A stretch of 64,000 bases of DNA from Bremia lactucae (taxonomy: Eukaryota > Oomycota > Peronosporomycetes > Peronosporales > Peronosporaceae), in contig NC_090614.1 in assembly GCF_004359215.1 (NCBI RefSeq), positions 3,992,815 to 4,056,814 on the forward strand, read 5' to 3'. The position numbers and the translations under genes were made by a program. Of the stretch, positions 19,677 through 30,640 are shown in pieces (position 1 is the stretch's first letter; every line of letters starts with the position of its first letter). The notes beneath the pieces are model-generated. The model had not been told where the DNA came from and searched no databases. It saw nothing but the letters and a program-made list of their open reading frames with translations.

Positions 19677-22382
19677 GATTATTCATCCTCCCAGCTGCGA
19701 TCCATCATCGGCTGCGTCACTTTTTTGCAGTAGGTGTTTCCTGATCATTTTAATTCGCTAAATAGTAGTTATTGATGCACGGTGAGTGGCTAATACTATA
19801 TATTTTCGTTTTGGCAGTGACCATCACTCCATAAGTTCAATTACTTCAACAGTCACTTTCCATTTTGCATCCTCAAGCGCGCATTCAACCTCGAATCCGG
19901 TTGTCAATATGGCTGAAGCGCACCAAGCCATTGGTGTCTTTGACGAGCACAAGCGTGGCGTGGAATTGCTGTACTCAGAGGAGGGCATTCGCGTGTCGTT
20001 TACTATTCCTCCACTGCACGAGATCCGACGCAGCGTCGTCCGGGAATTCTTTCACCTTCAGCGCGCTATAAAGCGCGGCGTGTACCCTGCACCGCCATTT
20101 GCCGTCATTATGACGGTTCTTGTTATCTCGGTGGTTGTTGTGTCATCGCCTTCAGAGTCCTGGTGGCGAAGTGGTCCCATCTCGGAGATTGTTTGGCATG
20201 TTGGTAACTTTTTAATGCCATTTTGGTATTTATTGCCGACTTCCATTTACGTGGCGTATTTGGCAGCATGGACAGCATTCTTGGGTCTACTGGGGCTTAT
20301 GGCAATTCAGCGATTGTTCTTACGACTACTTTTAAGTTACAGGGGATGGCTGTACTTAGCTCCGAGGCAGAAGAGCAGCGTAGTGCTTGCCTGGGGAGCG
20401 TTGCTAAAAATGTTTGGTGGGCGTAATCCTCTCACATACTCGTTTCAAGACGCATTGCCAAGGCTTCCACTACCATCACTGAAGGACACCATTCAAAGGT
20501 ATCTTAAGTCAGTTCATCCTTTATTGGATTCGACAGAGTATGAAAAGGTGAGACGTATGGCCGAGGACTTTGTACACAAGGAAGGCCCCAAGCTTCAATT
20601 TTATCTGTATCTTAAGAGCTGGTGGTCGTCCAACTACGTGACGGATTGGTGGGAGAAGTACGTGTACCTCAAAGGTCGCTCATCCCTGATGATTAATAGT
20701 AACTACTATGCGCTACCTGGAGCTAACCTCGACTTTAGTATGACCAAAAAGCCTACTGCTTTGGCGGCAGCATTGGTACACGAGTTTCTCCTGTTCAAAC
20801 AAGATCTGGATAGAGAGCAGCTACCTCCTCTGCTTATCCGTGGCATTGTGCCACTTTGCATGAGCCAATACCAGCGGATCTTCTCATGCACGCGTATTCC
20901 TGGGCGTGAGACGGATGTCCTTAAATTGTATCAAAACAAATCCAAACACATTGCCGTGTTCTGCCGCGGTCGCGTGTTCAAGCTGCCGCTTTTTAAAAAA
21001 GGCCAATACGGAAAGCTGCTAACAAAGTTTGAAATCCAGCGTCAGTTCGAGTGGATTGAGACGACGGCTTCGGCAATGGAGACAGCAAGTAAGGCAGAAG
21101 AAAATATTGCTGCTCTCACGGCTGCTGGACGGATCGAGTGGGCTGAAAATCGAGAGCAATTTTTTTCCAGTGGCATGAATAAGCGATCGCTTGAAGCAAT
21201 TGAGTCGGCAGTTTTTGTGGTGGTACTTCAGAATGACGTGGCGAAAGACTGGACCTTAATGGGCAAAGATTTGATACATGGCACTGGAGGTTCCCGCTGG
21301 TTTGACAAGTCATTCAACTTGGTCATTTACAAGAATTGTGTTGCTGGCATCAACGCCGAGCATGCGTGGGCTGATGCTCCTGTGATGGCCCACGCATGGG
21401 AGCACGTATACACCAAGCAATACTTTGCGAGCCGGTACGACGCGGATGGAGACAATTCGGTGCAGTCTGAAAACGAGCGCGTGTCAACGTTGCCACCGTG
21501 TAGAATGCTTTTGTGGGATTTTTCAACTGGTCTCCATCGTGCGGTGCTGAAGTCACTTGAAGACGCTGAAAAAGCAATTAGCGATTTTGACTTGCAAGTC
21601 ATCTCCCACACGGATTACGGCAAGGGAATGATAAAGAACTTTCGCGTTAGCCCCGATGCTTTTATACAAATGGCCCTGCAGCTTGCGTACTACCGTAATT
21701 CGGGAACGATCACACAAACATATGAGTCAAGTATGACTCGGCTATACCGCAATGGCCGTACGGAGACTGTGCGACCTGTGACGGATGAGTCCAAGGCGTT
21801 TGTGTACGGCATGGCGAATCCAGAATTGACGGGAGCTGAGAAGATCCGGCTCCTTCAAGATGCGTGCGATGTGCACCAAGACCTCTACCGAAAAGCAATG
21901 AGCGGAAAGGGGATTGACCGCCATTTGTTCACTCTGTATTGTGTGTCTGTGGGCTTTAGTATTGAATCGCCGTTCTTAACAAACGCACTTAGCCGCCCGT
22001 GGCGTCTCTCGACTAGCCAACAACCGCAGCAGCAGACGGACAATTGGCGTCTTGTGGAAAAAGCATTGGAAGGAACGAAGTTTTCGATTGACGATGCACG
22101 TTGCCCTGGTGGTGGCTTTGGTCCTGTGGCTGAAGATGGCTACGGCGTGAGCTACATGATTGCTGGGGAGAAGATGCTTGGTTTTCATATATCCAGCAAG
22201 AAATCATGCCCGACTACGAGTTCAAAAACGTTTGCGAACGACATTAGGCAAGCATTAGCTGATCTTAAGGCATTGTGGCATTCAGAGAAGATCGAGACGT
22301 GTTAGATTGTTAGATCGAATCAAGTGCAGTCGCCTTATTTAAAATATGTTATTAAGTGGAATGACAACACAATCTTTGTCGG
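19677..22382. repeat. Inverted duplication, right arm (CPT1 copy B)
   Basis: Reverse-complement partner of 21-2740. The 5' flank (from GATTATTCATCC) and 3' flank (to CTTTGTCGG) carry several indels, whereas the coding part has none. Confidence 0.92.
19909..22305 (+). CDS. CPT1: Carnitine O-palmitoyltransferase 1, copy B
   Basis: Same enzyme as copy A (798 residues, no indels between copies). Catalytic His485 is encoded at 21361-21363 in NAEHAWAD; the carnitine/CoA-site blocks GRTETVRP and GIDRHLFTLY and the C-terminal GGGFGPVAEDGYG are identical. About 16 substitutions separate the copies; several are clustered just after the catalytic His (AWEHVYTKQYFASRYD here, AWEEVYTKQCFANPYD in copy A). 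The ATG at 19909 is chosen by the conserved MAEAHQA. The frame is open upstream only to a GTG at 19786, inside a GTGAGT...TTGGCAG stretch that could be a short 5' UTR intron (weak). Both copies look functional. Confidence 0.95.
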   Translation: MAEAHQAIGVFDEHKRGVELLYSEEGIRVSFTIPPLHEIRRSVVREFFHLQRAIKRGVYPAPPFAVIMTVLVISVVVVSSPSESWWRSGPISEIVWHVGNFLMPFWYLLPTSIYVAYLAAWTAFLGLLGLMAIQRLFLRLLLSYRGWLYLAPRQKSSVVLAWGALLKMFGGRNPLTYSFQDALPRLPLPSLKDTIQRYLKSVHPLLDSTEYEKVRRMAEDFVHKEGPKLQFYLYLKSWWSSNYVTDWWEKYVYLKGRSSLMINSNYYALPGANLDFSMTKKPTALAAALVHEFLLFKQDLDREQLPPLLIRGIVPLCMSQYQRIFSCTRIPGRETDVLKLYQNKSKHIAVFCRGRVFKLPLFKKGQYGKLLTKFEIQRQFEWIETTASAMETASKAEENIAALTAAGRIEWAENREQFFSSGMNKRSLEAIESAVFVVVLQNDVAKDWTLMGKDLIHGTGGSRWFDKSFNLVIYKNCVAGINAEHAWADAPVMAHAWEHVYTKQYFASRYDADGDNSVQSENERVSTLPPCRMLLWDFSTGLHRAVLKSLEDAEKAISDFDLQVISHTDYGKGMIKNFRVSPDAFIQMALQLAYYRNSGTITQTYESSMTRLYRNGRTETVRPVTDESKAFVYGMANPELTGAEKIRLLQDACDVHQDLYRKAMSGKGIDRHLFTLYCVSVGFSIESPFLTNALSRPWRLSTSQQPQQQTDNWRLVEKALEGTKFSIDDARCPGGGFGPVAEDGYGVSYMIAGEKMLGFHISSKKSCPTTSSKTFANDIRQALADLKALWHSEKIETC

Positions 22383-22464
22383 ACTGCTTCCGAGTAAATA
22401 TAAATAAAATTCCACTTCGGTGAGCAATTCAAAGCTTAAACGAGAAAAATGACCCTCCACACGG

Positions 22465-23306
22465 TTATTCGTATCTCGGTACTATCGCGGTTTCGTGCGT
22501 CTCGGGTGTCACGTATTTCTTCTTGTACTTATCCTTTAGCGTCGCATACTTGGTTGCAATGTTCTATTGAAAAGAAGCACGAATAAATTTAATGCAAACA
22601 CCACCGCACTTTACTCCTCACCTTTTCCGTCGTGACTGTTAGCAATTGGTCATCCAAGTCGCTAAGTGTAGTCAATTGTTGGTAACGATACTTTCGATGA
22701 CGTCGCGCACGGTGAAGTTCGCTACTGCAGCAGAACCGCACAGCTTCCATGATAAATAGAATTAATAATCCATAGGCTGGAATGAATTTGTTATTTTCGA
22801 GTCGCTGCAGCTGTTCATTACTAGAAGATATAAGCAGTAGCAATTAGTGCCACACGCACTTGCCAACTACTGAGCAGTGCATTTCACCCACGTAATCTTA
22901 AGCTCTTGTTGATGCTGCCGTAAAAAGTGATCAATTGTGGAACCTTGAATTAATATCATCACAGCCAGTGCAAGCTCGGCCAAAGCCAGAAGAATAAGCA
23001 GGTAGGACGAGCACGAGAGGCACACTGAGCAGTTCCGATTCGAGGCGCCACACCAACTCATAAAGGCTGACAGCACCAGCAGGACCCCCACAGCCAAAAC
23101 CGGTTCGTAAAGCCATGCCGGAGCGTACTGGTTCACTCCTGTTTTCATTTTGTAAGCTAAGCCATGCTATCAGAATCGAGCGGAAGTTAATGCTAACCGA
23201 TGAAGAGGCTATACACCGTCAAGGCCACGCCGCAAAGTAGATCAACTCCGTTGAAGATAAATAGGGCGCTGCCAGAGCAGCACTCGCTGCAGGAGTCGCC
23301 AAACAT
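22465..23306 (-). CDS. Tetraspanin-like four-transmembrane protein (4 exons)
   Basis: My gene model joins 23306-23198, 23156-22892, 22820-22622 and 22563-22465; total 672 nt, 223 residues, in frame throughout, with GT-AG introns of 41, 71 and 58 nt. Segments: TM1 (about residues 13-38), TM2 (51-72), a loop with WCGASNRNC, TM3 (81-103), a short extracellular part of about 30 residues, TM4 (135-155), then a basic/polar C-tail ending IVPRYE. The N-terminus MFGDSCSECCSGS and the CGA-x4-C-then-AEL pattern resemble tetraspanins, membrane organisers. The large extracellular loop lacks the CCG motif and is unusually small. The first intron is very short, so exon 1 is the least certain part. The end lies 160 bp from the convergent CPT1 stop. 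Confidence 0.75.
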
Positions 23307-23444
23307 CGACCGACGATATTTCTGATTCACTTGATCACTAGATGCTCTTTAAATGTATTTCTGCTAAAAGCATATTTTTAAGATTAGTCTCATAAGAATA
23401 TTCTTTTGTGTGTTCAATGAAAATTTAGTACAAAATAATTTAAA

Positions 23445-23904
23445 TGTAACGAAGTGTCCATTACATAATTATTATTTCGTATAAGAGGAAATAAGCAAAG
23501 AAGTACAAAATTATTATGTGTATTAATTTTGCCTGAAATGGTTCCAATGATACCAAATTTGGTACCATTGATGCAATAAGACATTAGCTCTATTGATTAG
23601 TTTATGAAGTCTAAATCAACCCCGCCAATTAGTTTAAGACACGATTGTGCGGTGCGCAAGGAGGCGCCATACTTTGTCAGATATTAATATAATACGTTCA
23701 GTAGTAGATAGAAGATCGTTACGTAAGAAGCTAATTATATTAATACAACTTTACTTTTCCCTAATTCTAATCCGTTGAACTACCTTTGGTCCCTTAGCTA
23801 CTTAGAAACCTTCATCTGTACTCTTGTGAGACGCCTCACCTACACTGTAATCAGTGTAAGGTTAACTAGTACTGATCAGTACTAGTGAAAGGTGCCCCGT
23901 TACA
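23445..23904 (+). repeat. Solo LTR, family B
   Basis: 460 bp, TGTAACGAAGTGTCC to GTGCCCCGTTACA, with TTAAA before and TTAAG after (4 of 5 bases, a decayed duplication). It is the best-preserved family-B LTR and has the same length as the E6 LTR. No internal region adjoins it. Confidence 0.85.
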
Positions 23905-24429
23905 TTAAGGGTTCTATGGCATAGTGTTGCTTGTCTGTGCTGGGCAACTCAACGTTTGTATGTGCTGCAGCGAGCGGGTTTTGTGACGATATCAATGAGT
24001 CGCTCAGCTCTAGCAAAATTCGTATGTTTCCTGAAAAAACACCCCTTCGGATGTTCTTACTTACCTCTTAATCGGAGTAGCGAGAAAATAGTTTTAGGAA
24101 AGGTTGTGCCTCTGGTTACAATGCTTGGATTTCCTCAGCCGCTCTAACGCATACTTCAGACAAAGACCGTCGCCTTGGCTGTATAAGCGGTGGTATGAGG
24201 CTTGCAGCGATGGTCGCGACAATGGAAACAATAGAGACGACTATTCCTTTATTATCTTAATGAAAATGCTCCTGTCCAACGCCCGGGTGTGCTGAAGCTG
24301 TCTCAATCCATGTGGACACTGCCCAAGTATTCCATTAGACTAATAGCTCTCACCATATTGAAAAATTGATCATTCATAGTGGGCTAATCAATGAGCCGCT
24401 TATAATAATGCAACATTCCAACATTTTTA
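23905..24429. other. Intergenic, no gene seen
   Basis: About 525 bp with only short uninformative open frames; it ends where the truncated E6 RNase H begins. Confidence 0.5.
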
Positions 24430-25450
24430 TGGAGTAAAATTAAATGGTCTGTCTTGGTCCGCAATCGCCCGGATTGCCGATTGCATCAAGCTTTGCTTGA
24501 TATAGTCAAAGAAGCGCTGACAACCGGCATTCCATGACTAATTTACACTAATTTTTAACAAAAAAGAAATATGTCTGTAGTTTCGGCATAATTGCGGAAG
24601 TACTTATGTAAGAACGCCGCCAAGCTGAGGAACTTTCAAAGTCCCTTTTCATTGACTGAAATAGGCCAGTCGGTGATCGTCTTGAAATTTCCAGGATCAG
24701 GCATAGGCATAGGCATACACTGTATTACCCACAATACACCCATATAGTGATATTCGCTTGCAGTAAATATACTCTTCTTGAGATTTGCAAAGCAACTTGT
24801 GATTACGCATAAGTGTAAGAGCTTTTCGAACGTGGGTACGATGTACTTCAACGTCCGACTTTCTCTTCATAGATCTGAGATGAAATAAGACGTCAAAAAA
24901 TTAAATCGGTGGGAGATCCCGCACCGATCTCAACAGATTGGTAACACATCTGCTGAATGTTGCTGGGGCATTATGAAGCCCCTGTCGCAAGACTAGCCAC
25001 TCTCATAGCATTCCGCTTGGGGCACCTACTGCTGTAAACGGGATATGCTGTTCACGCGCAAGGATCTTATAAAAGTCATCCATCAGATCCATTGACGATA
25101 AGATAGTACTCTTTGACATACCATCAATGATTACGTCTTTTTGTGGCACCGGCGTTTAATCCTGTGCCGCTGCAGCGTTTACTTTATTATACGCATGCGC
25201 AATTCGCCGCCTTCCTATTGTTTTACGAACACACAAGGTCGGAGAGCGATGTGGGGAGGTTTACTCCCTCACATATCCCGCTGCTAAGCGATTAGCAAAG
25301 AATTTTTCGATCGCTAATACTAGTTTAAGAGACAATGGTCACTGCTTTATATCAGAGTATTTGGAACCTGAACTCAGGTCGATTCCGTGTCAAGTGCCTT
25401 TATCCTTTGGCAACTCGCACGGTACGGGAACATTCTTGAATTTGATTAAA
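24430..25450 (-). pseudogene. E6 RT and RNase H start (relic)
   Basis: The RT is seen as short blocks (an HDYFYKILARE-like segment near 25060-25090, ITDWPISVNEKGL at 24640-24680) and a YTDYE/KLLHLCVIT finger. The first RNase H block matches 63185-63290 of E5. It is too decayed to read through. Confidence 0.7.
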
Positions 25451-26280
25451 TCCTTATGTTAAGGTTTTGTCTTAAAAGACTCCTAGAATTGGGACGTAGA
25501 ACATTCAATCCGAGTCTTCTCACCGAGGACACTTTCGTCTATCGATGGGCTGCCGAGGACCCGTTCGTTATCAGAAAGTACTATTGCCGACTAAATATCG
25601 ACCACGAAGTTGTCATCTGTGACAAGTTAGCAGATCTGCTTGACTTCGCCACTACGCAGATCACACAAAAACCGTTTCGGGGTGTTCACAGGATTGTGGA
25701 CGCTCCAAGACGTTCATCAGATGGTCATCTGATGAACGAGATGCAGGACCGTAACGGCTTCATGCTGCCAGTTCAACATGTCTCGTACTTTCTGAGCCAC
25801 GGTAATCCAAGGATGACATCAAATTTGTCATTTATATCTGGGACGATGAAATTATCATCGCACTGTTCACCCTCGTCGCTGACTGGTTATCAACTACATG
25901 TATCTTTCTGTTACGGATGAGCCTGTTGCTAGGCGCACTGTTATCCTCGTTAGAGGTACATCGCGCTTAATCGATTTGAGTCTGTGATCTTCTAGCGATT
26001 AACACTCCACAACCGACCACTATAAAGTTTAAGTTAGTGAGGTTATTCTCATCACCTAGGGTAGTTCAACACAATTTTTGTGTGAGGAGCAACTTTTATC
26101 AAAACGCCTGCAAATTCTTTTGTCGTTGCTGGACCAGAAGGGCGCTTCGCACCTACTGACCCCGACGTCTTTTTGCGATCCGTCTTGCCGTGCGCTATTG
26201 CAACAGCTTCGGATCCTCCGCTGTTCCTAGCGGTAGGTCGATTGTTTCGCTCAGAAGGTTTAGGTACTGGGCGTGGAACA
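25451..26280 (-). pseudogene. E6 protease and linker (relic)
   Basis: On the minus strand the region around 25770-25860 matches the protease end of E3 (DDNFDVILGLP-type sequence, then the CSSDGHPMN block near 25715). The frame is not maintained. Confidence 0.65.
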
Positions 26281-27105
26281 TTTCACGTATAGGCGGAGTG
26301 GCCCGTCTTTTGACAGCGGTTGCATTTATGCAAACACTTGTTACGTGAAAAGCGAGGTTTCTCGCTCTTTATTTGCGAGAGATCCATAAGTCCTGGGCCT
26401 CCGTTTTCTTGTTGTCTCGGAGGGCGATAATCTTCAGAGTGGACGAAAGCCTGGTTCAGGCTAAAGTCCTCCTGTTCCACTGAAGAGATCGCTTGGTATA
26501 GTGTCTCTAGTTTAAGCCGGAACAGGTGAGTCTTGACAGGACTGTCTGCAAAACTTGATATAAACATAATTACTTGTGTTTGTTCATCTATCGGATGACT
26601 CACGATACAGCTTACTAGGCATCGTGTATGTTGGGCATAAGTGTGTAGATCACGCTTGCCCTGCTTCAAATCCAGGAGCTCGGCTCGAGCCCTGAATACG
26701 GCACATGGCGGCTCAAATGTTTGCCTCAGCTGGGTTTTTCGGGTCGACGCAGAAGCGTTTACCCATTAGCAGCACTTGCATGCTGCTATCTCGACAGCTC
26801 TAACTGTTGAGCACCCTGTTGTCTCAAAAACTCTGCGTGTTGAAAGCCTTGCTGGTGAAGTAAAATTATTTTTTCTTCGGCCTCGTCGAGTTCATATTGT
26901 ATGAACTCGGTTATAGCCGCGTGTTGCTTATGGCTGGCCATCCAACCACCAAATTGTGCGCTCAATCGCTCTCCATTCAAAGTCACTCAAATGAGTGAAC
27001 ATTTCACGCATTGTGTGATAGCCTTCTTGAGGGGCTTGGAAGATTCCTCAATCTTTATCCAACATGTACATGTTGGATGGAATGTGCTTAGGCGGTTGGA
27101 CTGAC
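26281..27105 (-). pseudogene. E6 gag (relic)
   Basis: Two open stretches. The N-terminal one (26986-26786) has a Gln-rich coiled coil, LLHQQGFQHAEFLRQQG. The C-terminal one (26669-26283) runs from KQGKRDLHTYAQ to the zinc knuckle CNRCQKTGHSAYT. The knuckle ends at a TGA exactly where its last Cys (TGC/TGT) should be, so a single base change truncated gag there. Confidence 0.78.
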
Positions 27106-27122
27106 TACGATGTGCTACCAGG
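27104..27122 (-). promoter_or_regulatory. E6 primer-binding site
   Basis: Minus-strand TGGTAGCACATCG follows the LTR after two bases, the same TGGTAGCAC found after the E3 LTR. It should pair with a tRNA ending GTGCTACCA; I do not assign the tRNA. Confidence 0.6.
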
Positions 27123-27582
27123 TGTAGCGGGCCACCTTTTGCTAGTACTGATAACAGTACTAGTCAATCTAGACTTATTACAGAGTACGTGGGTTGCCTC
27201 GATCACTTCAGTCTAAAGAATAATTTAAGTGCTTTAGACTAGGGAAAAGTAAAACTGTATGAATACATTAAGTTCCGTCGTGACGATCTTCTATCTACTC
27301 ACTTTAATATATTAATAGCTTACTATGCAATGCGCCTCCTCGCGCGACGCTTAATCGTGTCTTGTAACGATTGGCGGGTTAGTTTATTATATTTTGCTCA
27401 ACCAATCAATTGATTAATGTTTAATTGCGTCAATATTATCAAATTTAATAATAGTGGAACTATCAAATCAAAATTAATAAAGTATATTAATCTTGTACAT
27501 ATTTTTCATTTCCTCTCATATAAAATAAATTACCTGTTCCTCTTGCAGAAATAATATTTATGTAACGGTACACCCCGTTTCA
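27123..27582 (-). repeat. 5' LTR of E6 (family B)
   Basis: 460 bp. On the minus strand it starts TGAAACGGGGTGTACC and ends GCCCGCTACA, with the family-B landmarks in inverse order. Confidence 0.87.
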
Positions 27583-27639
27583 GTAACCTGGCTTAGTCGC
27601 CTTTTAAAAGTGAAGACTTTGTCGAAGAAAAATGCGAAC

Positions 27640-29200
27640 GATACATTTATTTGACCTTTGGGCGGAATGAGAAGCTCCACGACCATATGTCGTCGCTGAT
27701 GCCCTTACGCGCCGGCCCGATGTTGAGCCGGCTGCACAAAACAACTGTGAGCATGAGCTCACTTTGCAACAATAATTGTTCCGTCGTCAACATTACGTGA
27801 CGACGTTAGAAGAGCCTATCTAGAAGATAAGCTCTAAAAGAGTTGATGGGTTACCTTTAAAGTACGTCACAAAAGTTCTTTAAAGAATCGTCGAAAATGC
27901 ATCGATCGACAACGGATCGATAAAATAAGCACTGGTTTACTGAATGACACAGTCATTTCTGGCGACACACCTAGTGTCGTCATACCCGCCGATAATAATT
28001 CAGTGCCACGATGCACCAATAAGCGGGAATCATGGACGTGAGAAGTTCCTCACACTAAACGACTTCTACTGCCCACGCCAGTTTATACGGATCTCACATT
28101 ACTGCAAACGCAATGAGCTCACCGCACCTCTCGCCTAGAAGTGCAAGATGGCAGCATACGTGCTTGCGAAATTTGTCACCGGATGAAGCACAGTGCTTCA
28201 TTCCGTGCTACGCTACAACCGCTTTTTGTTCCGGTGGGTGTTGGTAGTTCGCATCGATGGACTTTGTCTTGAAGACGATCACAAAATTATTGAAACCGTG
28301 CAGAAATTATCCTCGAGGAGATACTTCGCGGATACGTCCACTAGTCTGGAAATGGATCGTATTCTTGCCAATGACATAATTTTCTGCCTTCATCAATTCG
28401 GTGCATGTATCAACAAAGCACACCCCGTTATTCGTGAATAGCTTGTACCATCCACGTTTACACACGCATTGCTTGAGAGTGACTCTTATCCAAGGAAAGG
28501 TAGGGACACGCTCGAGCAAAGAACAATTTAGCTTCTTTTTTCACGCATTGACTCAACAGTCGCTGCGAAGGATATCAATGTTAATTTAATAGAATTGGAT
28601 AGGACAAACTCATAATAGCGATACGGCTATAGCTGACTTTACTAACAATGATGCTGATACACCAACATCGAAAACAATAAAATTATCGAGAACAATAATG
28701 CTCTCACTAATGACGAGCGTGACATCTCCGCAGTACGCACCAGTCGCACTGAAGACAAAAACAAAACCGAGTCAGCAGGAGGAGAATTTCCTGCTGGCTA
28801 GGAAAGCAGTGGTTCGTTCCGTCCAGGTTTTCATCGCTGATGCGGTGGACCAACAGAAGCGGAACTCTACAAAAAAAGAAGAGCATACATACTTTCATTC
28901 AATGTTTATGATCTTGTTCTACATTCTACAACAAACCTTCCAAAACATGTAGTGACGAATGCGGGCAGAAATATTTTCCTGCTCAGGTATATCGGCCCGT
29001 TTCGTGTACTGCACTGCCAAGGCAATGCGTACACGATCGAGCTGCTTCGCAGAATGCGTACGCATCATACGCTTTATAGCGGGCGGTTCCGAACCACAAC
29101 GAAACGGTCTGAGGCGTCTGCCAAAGCCTGATAGTCCCGAGCCAAAGCATAATAGTCTCAGGACAGAGTAATATTCTCACGAGCCAGACGTTCCGCTGAT
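27640..29200 (+). pseudogene. E7 RNase H end and integrase (relic)
   Basis: An HHCC remnant (CHDAPISGNHGREKFLTLNDFYCPRQF) is at 28020-28090. Core scraps run from 28200 to 28440, with an internal deletion that removes most of the DD35E core. The C-terminal region TRKAVVRSVQVFIADAVDQQKRN lies near 28790-28870. Confidence 0.75.
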
Positions 29201-29389
29201 TATCCAAGAATGAAATCTTTTGACGAGGTGTTGCCAGCTCGTACTGAAGGGACTAGTGTGTCCGTTCTTTCACCAGTTTTAAATTGCAACTTGCGCACAG
29301 TTTTTAGCTGGTCACGAGAAATATTGCCGACCATCACCTCAAACTCGTGACTGCGGGATCACTCGGATTCAATGTCGTCCCGTTAATAA

Positions 29390-29640
29390 TGGAGGACGTG
29401 ATCCAAGTCACGGATTTGACTCATATTCGGCGAACGAGGCGTTCTCCTCCACATTCATTGACGGATTCGAGTGGTGAAAAGCATTTCTTTGCTGAACGCT
29501 TAACAAACCACCGTAAAGTGAAAGGGGTTCAAAATTGTTATCTCTTTCGTTTGCGAGGGTACCCACCCTCGCATGATAGTTAGGAGCCTCATTCCCAACT
29601 GACGTTGGACATTCCTGGTCTCGTTCGACGGTACGACGAG
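29390..29640 (+). pseudogene. E7 chromodomain
   Basis: EKHFFAERLTNHRKVKGVQN then FRLRGYPPSHDS is a clear chromodomain with the second aromatic Trp changed (RLRGY for RWRGY). A stop follows HDS. Confidence 0.78.
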
Positions 29641-29779
29641 TCCCATCCTCCTCGACAGAGAGTTCATCAGAGAACGAGCACTCTCCGCGCTCGTAAAAGG
29701 ATGAAAGATTTTCAATCGCTACGCGCACCTCTCAAGAGACTTGCGTCATTCAATAAGGGTCTTTACGGGATATATATCC

Positions 29780-30613
29780 TTAAAAGGCATAACCTGCAAC
29801 CTTAAAACAGCATGGGCATGAGTTCCCTTCCCACGAGAGGCAAAATATCCCAGCCTTTTTAGACAAACGGTACAGCTTGTAGCGTGCACCGACTACGGTC
29901 CGTATTTTGAATTGGTCACGGAAAGCATCCAATTTGTCAAGCCAGGCCTCGCGGCCTATGCTTTGCACATTCTGTACGAATGCTTCCCAAGCTTGGAAGA
30001 AGGAGTAACATCATTTGCCCTTTTACCTATGAACAATCGATGCCATAAAAGGCATCAATGAAAAAAAAATTCCGTTTCGTCCTTTCCAGGCTTGTGGATC
30101 CTGGATGAGCTGAATAGCGGAACACGATACCGATCGTTGGTCATACTAGACCAACGAGTAAGGTTGCCCTCAAAGGGCAACCTAGTATTCTTTTGGGAGC
30201 AAACCGCCAAACATTGCGGTCCCTCTCCCGTTGACTTATGTTAACATTAACGCTAGCATTACTCTCGGAGAGATCCTTAAAATCACTTCGTCCCTGGTGA
30301 TGCATACTGACATCACCAGAGTCATCATCGTCCATGGAGTCATCACAAGATGAATCCGCACAAAAGGGAAGACGAGGTATTAAACAACTTCCTCACCACC
30401 TATTTGGTTGTCAGAACCCGTTGGTTTAACAGACGTGGCCCGAGTTGATCCGGAAGCCTTACCAGTTGCCACCCAGTCGGAAAATGTCGCCGACTCAGCC
30501 CAGCTACAATAGGAGTAAATGTGACTTGTCGCAGTCACCTGTAATGTGGTAGCAGGTGAATTAGGACTACAGGTGGGCACTTCGTAATGCGGCCACGCTC
30601 TACTTAGACACAC
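29780..30613 (-). pseudogene. E7 antisense accessory frame (relic)
   Basis: Opposite strand to pol. In order: SWAESATFSDW and ATSVKPTG (30380-30500), an acidic DDDDSGDVSMHHQ block (about 30330), DRYRVPLFSSSRIHKPG (30050-30150), then IGREAWLDKLDAFRDQF, VVGARYKLYRLSKKAG and NSCPCC (29790-29968). The last part is open for 62 codons. It shares all but the acidic block with E1, and the C-terminal part with E3 and E5. It is Cys-rich at the end, possibly metal-binding (inference). Family unknown. Confidence 0.62.
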
Positions 30614-30640
30614 ACCCTAGCGCAGCGAGGAAGCGGTTTA

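Larger units (their letters stand above)
24430..27582 (-). mobile_element. E6: 5' half of a Ty3/gypsy element, family B, minus strand
   Basis: Reading leftwards: complete LTR, gag, protease, RT and the beginning of RNase H, then truncation near 24430. The 3' half and second LTR are missing. All frames are broken. It abuts E7, a plus-strand 3' half, exactly at the LTR outer edge. Confidence 0.85.
27583..30640 (+). mobile_element. E7: 3' half of a Ty3/gypsy element, family B type, plus strand
   Basis: It begins in the RNase H end (GTCGCTGATGCCCTTACGCG, i.e. VADALTR), continues through integrase, its C-terminus, a chromodomain and the antisense accessory frame. No 3' LTR of family B is found. 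Confidence 0.83.

Noticed and set aside
19395..19761. Hydrophobic frames of 102-112 codons upstream of CPT1 copy B
   Set aside because: Pyrimidine-rich sequence gives Leu/Ser/Phe-rich translation in two frames at once; it overlaps the CPT1 5' flank and has no counterpart at copy A.
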